Part shown: positions 25,845 to 34,759 of the stretch, piece after piece
Layout: each line of letters begins with the position of its first letter
Position numbering within the stretch: the stretch's first letter is position 1
Assembly: GCA_012523595.1 (NCBI GenBank)
Contig: JAAYIG010000012.1
Coordinates: 1 to 34,785, forward strand
Length of the DNA: 34,785 bases
Direction of reading: 5' to 3'
Source: Fibrobacter sp.
Lineage (GTDB): Bacteria; Fibrobacterota; Chitinivibrionia; Chitinivibrionales; Chitinispirillaceae
Notes under the pieces: model-generated
Told to the model about the DNA's origin: nothing
Seen by the model: the letters and a program-made list of their open reading frames with translations, nothing else
Database searches by the model: none
Program-made: the position numbers and the translations under genes

Positions 25845-28526
25845 ATGGTTATAAACTCTTCAGGGGAAATTAAAAATATGAAAGTGAATCGATTGAACCG
25901 GCTCACTTGCAGGATGTCGGTTTTCTGGGCTTTTATAGCAACCATTTGTATTTCGGGTATGGCTCAGGAAGCTTGTGAATTGTATCTTCAAACCTGCCCT
26001 GAGAATCTTGATAAAGATACGATTTATGTTCCTCCTGAGGTTATCGCGCTGTCATCGAAAATTTACACATGCGATCCTGCCCGGATAATCGAGGGTGTTG
26101 TTGACGGCAGTGCTCCTCCCTCAATTGTTTTTATCATCGATCATTCTTACAGCATGATGGGATGGGGGAATACGTTCCCGGGAAACGATACTTACGGCAG
26201 CAGATTTAAAGTCACCCACGATCTTATCGATACAATTTACAAAGTTCATCCTGATGCGGAAATCGGTCTGGTTGTTTTCAGAGAGGTGCTTTATTTCGAT
26301 CATCGTGATAACAACCTTCTTGTACCGCTGGAGGGTCAGGGTGATCAATCGTTTATGCCTCTGCTGCAGCTAAATCAGAGGGTAAAGGGCAATACGACTG
26401 GTTTGCAGGCATTAAAATCGATTCTTGCAACAGATACGGTTGTCAAGTATGTAGAAACAGATAACCGCGGTAATGTGGAAGCCGTTGATCTGGTTTACAA
26501 ACCTCAGTTTTATACAGAAGGCAACACCAATATCAATAATGCGTTTGCTGCTGCGCTTCAGGCTATGAAGTCAGCCCGCAATCCAAAAGAGCGGCAGTTT
26601 ATCATTTTCCTTTCTGATGGTATACCTCATCCTCCCAATAACAATTCAATGCATGGAGGCAAGGATCCGGAGTATTTCTCTCAGGGTTTGAATACTCCTA
26701 CAACCTTTACGGTTTATCTGAATGACACAGCAAGAGTTCCTCCCCCGGTTTTACAGACTTTAACAGATAATGTCCGGAATAACGGTTATTCTGCTTCAAA
26801 CCCTATGAGCGATATCTGGGTACTTAAAACAGATTATAATGCCCTCATGTCGCTTTTCATGAAAAATGTGATAAAACCGATTTTAACTGTCATTTCAGGT
26901 ACACCTCTTTCCATGGCTGTAAACTCCATCATCTCAGACAGCCTTTCTGACAGCGGATTTGTTTTTACTGAGAGATTCCCTCTTTCAAGCGGTACTACCA
27001 GTTTCAATATCAGAATCAAGTATCATTTGAAAAACAACAACACCGGTGCTCAGAAAGACACCCAGACTGTGTCTACGATATATGTCGTTCGTAAAGAAGG
27101 CGCGGTTCTGCCTTACGATGTGGCCAAGATATGCTGGCAGAGGGGATCGCTTTCTCTTTACCATGGCGTACAGAGGGTGACATTTGTGGATGAGACGATG
27201 AAGAACCTGGAGGTCCGTTTTGATCCGGGTGGCTACAATTACCAGTCTGTTACTGTGCAGGTGACAAACAAGCAGGGTACGACTCTTGATCTGGAAAACC
27301 TTAATCTCGATTTAAAACCATCATACTGGTCGAAGACTTTCCCTCGTGAGATTAAAAAACCGGTAAGAGGCGACAATACTCTTCAGCACGAGATGGTCGA
27401 CAGTATCATAGTAATTTACCGTAATCCGAAACTGCCTCTTGACACACTCAGACTTTCCGTACCATTTGCTATCAGTAAAACAATTACATTCCCTCTGGCC
27501 ACCTATAATGACCGGAATGCCGATGGCTTTGTGGACAGCATCTTCGTGGGAGTGAACGGTGTGTTTTCTCCTGAGGACATTGGTACTTTGGCAGGACTGA
27601 TAACTCTTCCTTCTTCCCGGGGATTCCGTATTGATTCCATAGTGTATGTTCCCGGCGGACTGGTTTACTATGTCAGAGAGAGCGCAGTAATTCCACAGAC
27701 TTCTGTGAACAGTAAAGATGTGATTGTGACAAGGCAGGGTATGCTCCCTGCAGGGGGATTTGTGGCTGATGGTACTATTAACATAGAAGACAGGGTTGCG
27801 CCTGTAATCATAAGTGCTCTTCTTGTGGTAAGTGCCACAGGTGATTCGGTGCAGGTGATCTTCTCTGAGCCGGTGGGTGCATTTTCAAGTTCCAGGCCGT
27901 TTCTGTTCAGGAAACCCGGCGGGGATTCGGTGGTGGTGCATCTTGACATAAACGGAAATCTCAGCAAGGACGGGAGAGCTTATTCTGCCAGGGTTCGACA
28001 GGTGGAAGGCGGCAGTCTCATTTCTGTGGGTGATTCCGTGTGGATAAATCCGGTAGCGTTAATAAGCGACCAATCAGGCAATCAGCAGAAAAACTACCGC
28101 AACCGGCGGGTACAGATTTCATTCAAACAGGTTCCTTATGATCTGATTCCCAGGGTGATAAACAATCCTTTCTCTCCCGGTGATGCCATTCCTCCTGTGG
28201 TTCTGGAGGCATACGCTGATGCCAAAAAACCACTTCCTCAGAAAAGCACCGGTATGGTTATAATGGTTGAGCCTGAGGAGGGTACATTCAGGCCCGGAGT
28301 TAAGCTTTCCGGGAAGGCATCGATTTACGATGTGGTAAAGAATCCCATTATAGAGAATATGCCGATGGTGGAAAAGGATGGGAAACTTTACTATGTCTGG
28401 AATGGATGCAATAGTAAAGGCAGGAAGGTATCGACCGGTACTTATGTAGCGATACTCAGTATGACAGATAACCAGGATCCGCCTGTTTCCAGAAAACAAA
28501 CAATACGTATTGGAGTAAAGAGATGA
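25845..28526 (+). CDS. Large secreted VWA-domain protein with C-terminal FlgD-like domain (paralogue 1)
   Basis: The protein has 893 residues from ATG 25845; ATG 25878 is an equally good start and gives a shorter signal peptide ending SGMA. A cysteine-containing segment (C44, C51, C76) precedes a VWA domain at about 90-345 with MIDAS residues D99-H-S101-Y-S103, T184/T185 and SDG 257-259. Beta-rich domains follow, then a module pair: DRNADGFVD (556-564, calcium-loop-like) and a DRVAPVI...FSEPV...INPV...NRR segment (649-755). The end (about 800-893) is an FlgD-like Ig domain with WNGCNSKGRKVSTGTYVA. It is likely exported and surface-bound. It overlaps the next gene by 4 bp. Function is unknown; metal-dependent adhesion is the usual VWA role. 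Confidence 0.85.
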   Translation: MVINSSGEIKNMKVNRLNRLTCRMSVFWAFIATICISGMAQEACELYLQTCPENLDKDTIYVPPEVIALSSKIYTCDPARIIEGVVDGSAPPSIVFIIDHSYSMMGWGNTFPGNDTYGSRFKVTHDLIDTIYKVHPDAEIGLVVFREVLYFDHRDNNLLVPLEGQGDQSFMPLLQLNQRVKGNTTGLQALKSILATDTVVKYVETDNRGNVEAVDLVYKPQFYTEGNTNINNAFAAALQAMKSARNPKERQFIIFLSDGIPHPPNNNSMHGGKDPEYFSQGLNTPTTFTVYLNDTARVPPPVLQTLTDNVRNNGYSASNPMSDIWVLKTDYNALMSLFMKNVIKPILTVISGTPLSMAVNSIISDSLSDSGFVFTERFPLSSGTTSFNIRIKYHLKNNNTGAQKDTQTVSTIYVVRKEGAVLPYDVAKICWQRGSLSLYHGVQRVTFVDETMKNLEVRFDPGGYNYQSVTVQVTNKQGTTLDLENLNLDLKPSYWSKTFPREIKKPVRGDNTLQHEMVDSIIVIYRNPKLPLDTLRLSVPFAISKTITFPLATYNDRNADGFVDSIFVGVNGVFSPEDIGTLAGLITLPSSRGFRIDSIVYVPGGLVYYVRESAVIPQTSVNSKDVIVTRQGMLPAGGFVADGTINIEDRVAPVIISALLVVSATGDSVQVIFSEPVGAFSSSRPFLFRKPGGDSVVVHLDINGNLSKDGRAYSARVRQVEGGSLISVGDSVWINPVALISDQSGNQQKNYRNRRVQISFKQVPYDLIPRVINNPFSPGDAIPPVVLEAYADAKKPLPQKSTGMVIMVEPEEGTFRPGVKLSGKASIYDVVKNPIIENMPMVEKDGKLYYVWNGCNSKGRKVSTGTYVAILSMTDNQDPPVSRKQTIRIGVKR

Positions 28527-31500
28527 TTAACAAAACCAGGATCTCAGTTATTCTATTCTGCTTTCTCTATGGATTTACCTCCGGCGCTGAGGTATGCAAA
28601 GTACGGCTTGATTGTCCGGGAAATTACAATAATGACACCATGCGTGTGGCGCAGAATGTGGTAGCGTTGAGTGAGAAGTTTTTCCACTGTACACCGGATT
28701 CCTTCAATGAGGGTTTTAATCTGAATCTTGCCGATACTATCTCTCTGTTTTTTGTCATCGACCACTCCGGAAGCATGAGTGTCATGGATTCAACCGGGAT
28801 CAGGTACAGGCTGGTCCAGAGCCTTATTGATACTCTGTTTGCAAAGTCGCCCGCTTCAGAAGTTGGAATAGCGGTTTTTTCAAATCAACTTCTTCACAGT
28901 CACCAGGATGATCCTTTTTTTGTGCAGCTTGATCCCAGATGGCACGATTCATACGTTCCACTTACCCGTCTTGACAGATCAGTGGGTGGAATGAGCGCGG
29001 TCGAGAAACTGAAGTGGGCTGTAAAGATAGCCAGCAATCCTGGTGATACAGATGGTGGAGGGAACCTTCGTTTACTTAATGGGAATTACAGTCCTACCGG
29101 ACGGCTTAACTATTGGGGATTTGATGGGGGATATAACGGCACGACAGATGTAACGCTGGGGCTTGAGGCTGCGCGCAAGGCGTTTCTCTCTGCTTCCTAT
29201 CCCAAAGAGGATCAATATATAGTGTTTCTCTCCGATGGTATCTCACAGTATGTAGATCAGGAGAGGGCCGGGTTTGAGTTCGATTATATTAAGGGTGAGA
29301 ATCTTCCCACAACATTTACCGCGTTTTTTATCAATGTAAACAAGCCTATTCCTGCACAGATTGATTCAATGACAGTCAATATCGCCAAAAACGGTTATTC
29401 AAGCAGGAATCCATCCAGTGAGGTGTGGAAAACTGCTGGAAGTGAGTCTGAGCTGGCGTCAAAACTTGTCGGGCAGCTTTCTCTGGACGGAGGTCCCAGA
29501 TATTTCACCAGTACTCCTGTCAATCTCACCATCAATGGAATCACAACCGAAAACTTCGATGATTCCATTGCTTATCTGCCCAGGATGATCCCTCTTACGG
29601 GTCAATATACAACTTTGGACATTTCCTACACATGGCGGTGGAATTCTCCTCTGGACAGTGTGGCAACAGGCACTTATACCACAGTGGTGATGCAGAGTGA
29701 CAATCCTGATGCTCTTGTGAAAGAGTGCTGGAATCAGGGAGTATTGAAATTCTATTACCAGAACTCTGATATCACATCTCAGACAATAGAGGTGACACAG
29801 AAGACAATCGAGGTCAGGTTTTATCCTCCTGCAGAGCTTGCGCTAACAAGTGCCAGGATCGTGGTCAGGAATGCCGAAGGCACTGATTCTCTTGTACTGG
29901 ATGCAGATAATCAGGGTCAGTATTTTTCCGCAACCTTTACCAGAGAATATGGATCGCCTCTAAATGATAACCTTCTTCAGAATGCTTTCTCCGACAGCCT
30001 GATAGCGATCTACAGGAATCCCGAAGCTCCACTGGATACAGTCAGGATAGCTTCAAAAGTGGCAGAACCGAGAGAAATCGGTGTGAGAATCGCCAGTTAC
30101 ATTGACAGTGATGCAAACGGGTATCCTGATATAATCAGGGTTGTTCAGGGTGCAGAGAAGCTTTCTTCTGCAGACCTCTCTGCCATAACCCCCTATATCA
30201 GCCTTTATACCGAACGTGGAGTTTCCATAAAATCAGTTGATTCTACTGCTGAGGGTTTTGATATAATTCTCAATGAATCTTCCTCGCTGGAGGCTCCGTT
30301 TACCGGGCTTTTTCCTGATGAGAGACTTGTGATTGACAGAGTGGCAGGTCTTCCGAGCGGTGGAGAGTTCCCATTTACAAGTGAACTTCTTGCCGACAGC
30401 ATGGCTCCGGTTATTCTCAAGGCTACCTATTATGATAACGCAGTGTCAGCACTGAGGGATACTCTTGAGGTGTTGTTTTCAGAAAACATCGCTGAAATTT
30501 CGAGCCAGGAGCCGTTTCTTCTGAGAGGCGCCGGTGATACCGAAGACTTCAAGCTGCGACTCTCTCTTATAAGTACCGACAGTAACAGGGCTGTTTTTTC
30601 CGTCGTACCGGTTGCCGGTTTGCAGGAGGTAAAGAAAGGTGATTCGATCCATATCAATCCTCTGGCTGATGTGGCCGATCTTTCCGGCAACATTCAGAGA
30701 AACCCCGGCAATGTACGCAGGAATCTCGATTATTATCTTCTGTACAGTCTAATAACCGCTGCCTATTTTGATACCACGGGTGATGGCCTTATCGATGTGA
30801 TCGAAGTGACCATGGACAGGACACCTGACCCGCAGCTTCTTGAAGAGCTCTATTCGACTGTCGAACTCCCCTCTTACAGGAACTTTTCATATACTCGTGA
30901 GGACTTTACTGCTACAGAAAATGGGTTTACAATTGGTGTAAAGCAGCCGTCGAGCACTGTGCCATGGACTGCTGTTGACGACAGGGATGTTCTGAAAGTG
31001 GCTTACACGGAGGCACCAAACGGAAGTGTGGTAAAGAAAGGCGCAATTCCGATCGCTGACAGTCTGGCACCGGTACTTATCAGTGTGAAATATATCCCGG
31101 GTGAGACAGAAGGTGCGGTGAGAACCGATTCCCTTGTAGCCAGGTTCTCCGAAGAAGTACCTGTTCCTTTGAGCAGTCAGCCCTTTACTTTCTATGATCC
31201 TGTAAAGAATGAAACATATACCATGAATTTGCGTCATGTAAAGAGAAACGCCCCTGATGAGCACGTGTTTTCCATCATCTCGATAGAAGGAAAAGAGTCT
31301 CCGGAGGTAACCGACTCTGCCTCCATAAATCCTGTTGCCGGAGTGATGGATAATACCAAGAATATTCAGGATTCTCCAAACAGGCGTTCGGAACTGATTT
31401 TCGGGCAGCAGGACAACAAATACAGAATTATCTCACTGTCAAACCCCTTTGATCCAATCTCTTCAGTTATTCCCAATCGGGTAAGGAATTACTACGGTAT

Positions 31501-31813
31501 CAAGCAGACAAACGGGCTTATTGTCATTGCCGAGCCGGTCTTTAAACTTGCGGGTCATATCTCTCTTTCCGGTAAAATGGTTATATATGATGCAGTGGGG
31601 AATGTAGTGAACTGCATTGAGAGAAAGAATGTTGCGGAGAGTTCAAAGGGTGTTGCTTTTGTCTGGGATGGGAGGAATGAGAAGGGCAGGCTTGTGGGTG
31701 GCGGGACTTATCTGGCGATGGTATCGATTGAGGACAGCCAGGGTAAAAAGTACGCTCCCAGTAAGCACAAGCTGGGTGTAAAAAGAACCGTCATTTCGGG
31801 GAAAAAAAAATAG
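28523..31813 (+). CDS. Large secreted VWA-domain protein with C-terminal FlgD-like domain (paralogue 2)
   Basis: This 1096-residue protein has a signal peptide ending TSGA and is a paralogue of the preceding gene along its whole length. Cysteines C25, C31 and C56 match the N-terminal pattern of paralogue 1. The VWA domain at about 70-320 has MIDAS D80-H-S82-G-S84 and SDG 237-239. The module pair seen once in paralogue 1 occurs twice here: DSDANGYPD 528-536 with DSMAPVI 625-631, and DTTGDGLID 750-758 with DSLAPVL 846-852. That explains most of the 203 extra residues. The C-terminal FlgD-like domain (about 998-1088) has IYDAVGNVV and WDGRNEKGRLVGGGTYLA. The start overlaps the previous stop (ATGA). 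It is probably a surface protein; partner unknown. Confidence 0.86.
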   Translation: MINKTRISVILFCFLYGFTSGAEVCKVRLDCPGNYNNDTMRVAQNVVALSEKFFHCTPDSFNEGFNLNLADTISLFFVIDHSGSMSVMDSTGIRYRLVQSLIDTLFAKSPASEVGIAVFSNQLLHSHQDDPFFVQLDPRWHDSYVPLTRLDRSVGGMSAVEKLKWAVKIASNPGDTDGGGNLRLLNGNYSPTGRLNYWGFDGGYNGTTDVTLGLEAARKAFLSASYPKEDQYIVFLSDGISQYVDQERAGFEFDYIKGENLPTTFTAFFINVNKPIPAQIDSMTVNIAKNGYSSRNPSSEVWKTAGSESELASKLVGQLSLDGGPRYFTSTPVNLTINGITTENFDDSIAYLPRMIPLTGQYTTLDISYTWRWNSPLDSVATGTYTTVVMQSDNPDALVKECWNQGVLKFYYQNSDITSQTIEVTQKTIEVRFYPPAELALTSARIVVRNAEGTDSLVLDADNQGQYFSATFTREYGSPLNDNLLQNAFSDSLIAIYRNPEAPLDTVRIASKVAEPREIGVRIASYIDSDANGYPDIIRVVQGAEKLSSADLSAITPYISLYTERGVSIKSVDSTAEGFDIILNESSSLEAPFTGLFPDERLVIDRVAGLPSGGEFPFTSELLADSMAPVILKATYYDNAVSALRDTLEVLFSENIAEISSQEPFLLRGAGDTEDFKLRLSLISTDSNRAVFSVVPVAGLQEVKKGDSIHINPLADVADLSGNIQRNPGNVRRNLDYYLLYSLITAAYFDTTGDGLIDVIEVTMDRTPDPQLLEELYSTVELPSYRNFSYTREDFTATENGFTIGVKQPSSTVPWTAVDDRDVLKVAYTEAPNGSVVKKGAIPIADSLAPVLISVKYIPGETEGAVRTDSLVARFSEEVPVPLSSQPFTFYDPVKNETYTMNLRHVKRNAPDEHVFSIISIEGKESPEVTDSASINPVAGVMDNTKNIQDSPNRRSELIFGQQDNKYRIISLSNPFDPISSVIPNRVRNYYGIKQTNGLIVIAEPVFKLAGHISLSGKMVIYDAVGNVVNCIERKNVAESSKGVAFVWDGRNEKGRLVGGGTYLAMVSIEDSQGKKYAPSKHKLGVKRTVISGKKK

Positions 31814-31824
31814 CGGGATAAAAG

Positions 31825-34131
31825 ATGAAAAGAGGAAGATTGTTGTATAGAAGATTTCGGAAATCGATCCGTTTTTTATTGGGGGCGGGTATGATTGCCG
31901 GGGCTTTTTATGGGAGTGTTTATGCTGATGGACTTCCTGGCGAGTTTCTTCTTTCTGATCAGTGGCATACCTTTTTCAAATACTTCTCTCCGATTACAAA
32001 CCCGGCGCTTATGATGGAACAGGTTTATACCTCCATAAGGGGTGTGGGTTCTGTATCTCCCGATGAGGCATCAAAGCTCTGGGAAGTGGGTGCGACTGTT
32101 CCGCTTGGGCTTTACAATTCGGTTGGATTGACCATTGTAGGTGAGAACGGCCGCAATGTTACCGGGTTTGCAGATGAGTCTTTCAGAGACAGTACCACTG
32201 TGAGCAACAATAACTTTCTTTTCATGGCCTCTTTTGCTTCAAATCCTATAGGGAGGCTGTGTGTGGGAGTGAATATAAACGGTGCCTTTCAGGAAAATTT
32301 CGGAGATAATCCGTCTTTTGGACTGGGGATAGATTTGGGTGTGAGCTACCGATTGCTTTATCATCCGCTGTTCGGGTTTCACCTGGTTGGATTTACTTTC
32401 CAGAACGTTGTGGCTCCCAGTCTGAATCTGACTGAAAAAATGCCTCATTCATCTCAGATAAAAGCCCTTTATCATGCTGCTTTTTTGCAGAATAAACTGG
32501 AGTTGGATCTTCAGTGCGATGTTACCGATTTCATGTCAAAGGCCGAATCCTATCTCAAGGAAAAGAAGGTTGAATGGGATATGTTTATACAGGCGGGGTT
32601 CTGGCCGCTTCCATATTTTGCGCTGAGGGCCTTTACAGACTACGGGGATTCCAGAAAAATAGAATATCTGGGGCTGGGTCTGGAGATCAATGTTCCTCAG
32701 GTAAATGGCGGAAGGGATTGCTCGGTGCTTTACCAGTACCGCAATGAACTCAGCAGTAACCTTCAGCCGTCACACTCCCTATATTTCCGTGCCGATGTGG
32801 GATCAAGCCGTGAGGAGATGCGGGTCAGAAAGATAGCCAGAATTGCGAGTCTTACAGCCAATGAACTTTACAACAGAGCAATGAAGGCTTACTACAAAGG
32901 AGATTTCTGGAATGCCTATCTTCTTTTCATGCGGATACTGACAGAGTTTCCTGATTTCTATAAAAATGACGTAGTCACTTATCATGCCGGGTCCTGTCTT
33001 GAAGAAATGGACATGCGGGAGGAAGCGATTAAGACCTACATATCCGTGAAGGATAACTTTGGCATGAGCAGTCAGGTCCCTCTGGCTGATCTGGGACTCA
33101 TGAGAATTTATTATCGTCAGGGAGCTTTCAGTGCGGTTGGAAACCAGTTTGTGGAGCTTAACAAACCAGGAGTACCGGATTCGATACGTTTTCACGGATG
33201 TTATATAATGGGGGAGACAGAGCTGAGGCAATCGGAAAACCGAAAGGCTCTTCAGTACTTTGAAATCGTTCCGGGAGACCATCCTGCCTATGTTTTTGCA
33301 CAGCACACTTCTTCAACTGCTCATGCACTGCTTAATTCAGGTATGCACATAGTGGCAGCGAGTCTGGAGAACTGTGTGGCATCGAAGGTTGTTACTAGGG
33401 AGCAGAAGGAGATAGTGAACCGTTCACTTGTTCTGCTGGGGTACATCTTTTATGAGGAAAATGCTCTTTCCAAAGCGGTATCTGCGTTGCGGATGGTTCC
33501 TCCGGAGAGCTACTACTATCCTGATGCACTTCTGGGGCTTGGATGGACTGCCATTAAAGCCCGTCAGTGGAATGATTGTGTCGCGGCCGGACAGTCTCTG
33601 GCACAGGCCAGCGGCAAGTTTATAATGCAGTGTGAAGGTGCCCTTCTCCAGGCTTATGGTCTTATACTGCAGAAAAAGTACGATCAGGCCGATCTTCTGC
33701 TCAGGCCGATGTTAGACAGAATGAGAAATTATCCCGGACTGCTTGAGGATTCTCTGAATACCGAAAAGCTGCGCTATGAAAGTGACCGTATCTCCTACGC
33801 TTTTCTTGCGGAAAGAGTTACAAATGCGGCCCGGAAGGGACAATCTGTAAAGCAGACTGAAATTGACAGTTTGCACAACGAGCAGATCAGTTACAAAGAC
33901 AGAATAGATAAATTCCTGGTATTTGCGGATGAATTCAAGAGAACGACTTTCTTCGAAAGAAATATCGGAGCGCTGAGAGAGGACATGGAGTATGCTCTGG
34001 CTACGGTGCAGAAAATCCTGGGTTCATCTGACTATCTGAAAACGAGGGAAAAAATGATGCATAAGGACAAGGCTATTACAAATGAAATAGAAAAACTCAA
34101 AGAGGAGATGATGCAACTTGAAAACAAATAA
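31825..34131 (+). CDS. PorV-like outer-membrane barrel fused to a TPR domain
   Basis: This 768-residue protein has a signal peptide ending GSVYA (about residue 34). Residues 35-330 are rich in alternating, aromatic-ended strands (VGATVPLGLYNSVGLTIVG, LGIDLGVSYRLLYHPLFGFH, YLGLGLEINV) and include SPITNPAL near the start, like PorV/PorQ-family barrels. From about 345 the character changes to TPR helices (LYNRAMKAYYKGDFWNAYLL, AVSALRMVPPESYYYPDALLG). The last 70 residues are charged helix (about 690-768: MHKDKAITNEIEKLKEEM). A barrel with a periplasmic TPR arm would suit assembly or anchoring of the two VWA proteins encoded just upstream (11-bp gap). The barrel call rests on pattern, not a search. 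Confidence 0.7.
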   Translation: MKRGRLLYRRFRKSIRFLLGAGMIAGAFYGSVYADGLPGEFLLSDQWHTFFKYFSPITNPALMMEQVYTSIRGVGSVSPDEASKLWEVGATVPLGLYNSVGLTIVGENGRNVTGFADESFRDSTTVSNNNFLFMASFASNPIGRLCVGVNINGAFQENFGDNPSFGLGIDLGVSYRLLYHPLFGFHLVGFTFQNVVAPSLNLTEKMPHSSQIKALYHAAFLQNKLELDLQCDVTDFMSKAESYLKEKKVEWDMFIQAGFWPLPYFALRAFTDYGDSRKIEYLGLGLEINVPQVNGGRDCSVLYQYRNELSSNLQPSHSLYFRADVGSSREEMRVRKIARIASLTANELYNRAMKAYYKGDFWNAYLLFMRILTEFPDFYKNDVVTYHAGSCLEEMDMREEAIKTYISVKDNFGMSSQVPLADLGLMRIYYRQGAFSAVGNQFVELNKPGVPDSIRFHGCYIMGETELRQSENRKALQYFEIVPGDHPAYVFAQHTSSTAHALLNSGMHIVAASLENCVASKVVTREQKEIVNRSLVLLGYIFYEENALSKAVSALRMVPPESYYYPDALLGLGWTAIKARQWNDCVAAGQSLAQASGKFIMQCEGALLQAYGLILQKKYDQADLLLRPMLDRMRNYPGLLEDSLNTEKLRYESDRISYAFLAERVTNAARKGQSVKQTEIDSLHNEQISYKDRIDKFLVFADEFKRTTFFERNIGALREDMEYALATVQKILGSSDYLKTREKMMHKDKAITNEIEKLKEEMMQLENK

Positions 34132-34141
34132 GGGAGGGGTT

Positions 34142-34684
34142 ATGCTGTTAAAAGCATTGTTTTTGGTACCGGTTCTGGTGTCCTTCGCAGCAGCCGCATA
34201 TGATATTGACCTTTCGGGAACGGTCACAAACAAGTCCGGAGCGGTGCTCAAAGATGTTATCGTGACTCTTGAGGGGAAAGATGTCAGAAGTATCACCAAT
34301 TCATCCGGGAAGTACAGTATTCAGGTTGTTCCGGTGGTGCGTCCTCTGATTTCACCGGTCAGTTCGGATTTTTCTGTTCTCAAGAATGGAAACATGGTTT
34401 TTTCAGTTCAGAGTAAGATGCCTGTCAGGATCGATGTTTTCGATCTCAGAGGAAGACTGGTAAATGTTGCTGTCAACAGGGTTCTTCCTGCCGGTTCTCA
34501 CAGTGTCAAATTAAGCAATGCGGGCACAGTTGGCAGTGTCTTTCTGATCAGGGTGAGAATGGGTGACAAAGTTTCATTGTACAAGTACATGTCACTTGAT
34601 CATTCTGTGCAGAGAATTTCGGTTCAGGGCGGAAATGCGGCTTCATCAATTGCAAAACTTTTTGCCTCAGTTGGAGAGTGCTGA
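34142..34684 (+). CDS. Small secreted protein with carboxypeptidase-regulatory-like and sorting-tail-like domains
   Basis: The protein has 180 residues from ATG 34142, chosen over ATG 34118 because GGGAGGGG lies just before it and the product then starts with a clean signal peptide (MLLKALFLVPVLVSFAAAA). Next comes a short carboxypeptidase-regulatory-like beta segment (LSGTVTNKSGAVLKDVIVTL, SGKYSIQVVP). Then a domain like type IX secretion tails or FlgD Ig domains follows (IDVFDLRGRLVN, LPAGSHSVKLS, VFLIRVRMGDKVSLYKYMSL). It is unusual in that the tail-like domain is not terminal: about 28 more residues follow, ending in GEC. It is the last gene of the VWA operon, 10 bp after the barrel-TPR gene. 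Function unknown. Confidence 0.78.
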   Translation: MLLKALFLVPVLVSFAAAAYDIDLSGTVTNKSGAVLKDVIVTLEGKDVRSITNSSGKYSIQVVPVVRPLISPVSSDFSVLKNGNMVFSVQSKMPVRIDVFDLRGRLVNVAVNRVLPAGSHSVKLSNAGTVGSVFLIRVRMGDKVSLYKYMSLDHSVQRISVQGGNAASSIAKLFASVGEC

Positions 34685-34692
34685 AAAATTTG

Positions 34693-34756
34693 TGTAAACC
34701 TCAGAATAGTTGGTGTATGGATTATTTTAACCACTTAACACCAATGGAGGTTTACA
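34693..34756 (+). promoter_or_regulatory. Two-tier hairpin containing the ribosome-binding site of the next gene
   Basis: Outer arms TGTAAACCTC (34693-34702) and GAGGTTTACA (34747-34756) pair perfectly over 10 bp. Inner arms TTGGTGT (34710-34716) and ACACCAA (34738-34744) pair over 7 bp. GGAGG at 34746-34750, 9 bp before the ATG at 34760, lies almost entirely in the outer right arm, so folding would block it. It could also be a palindrome at the end of a mobile element. Confidence 0.5.
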
Positions 34757-34759
34757 GTT

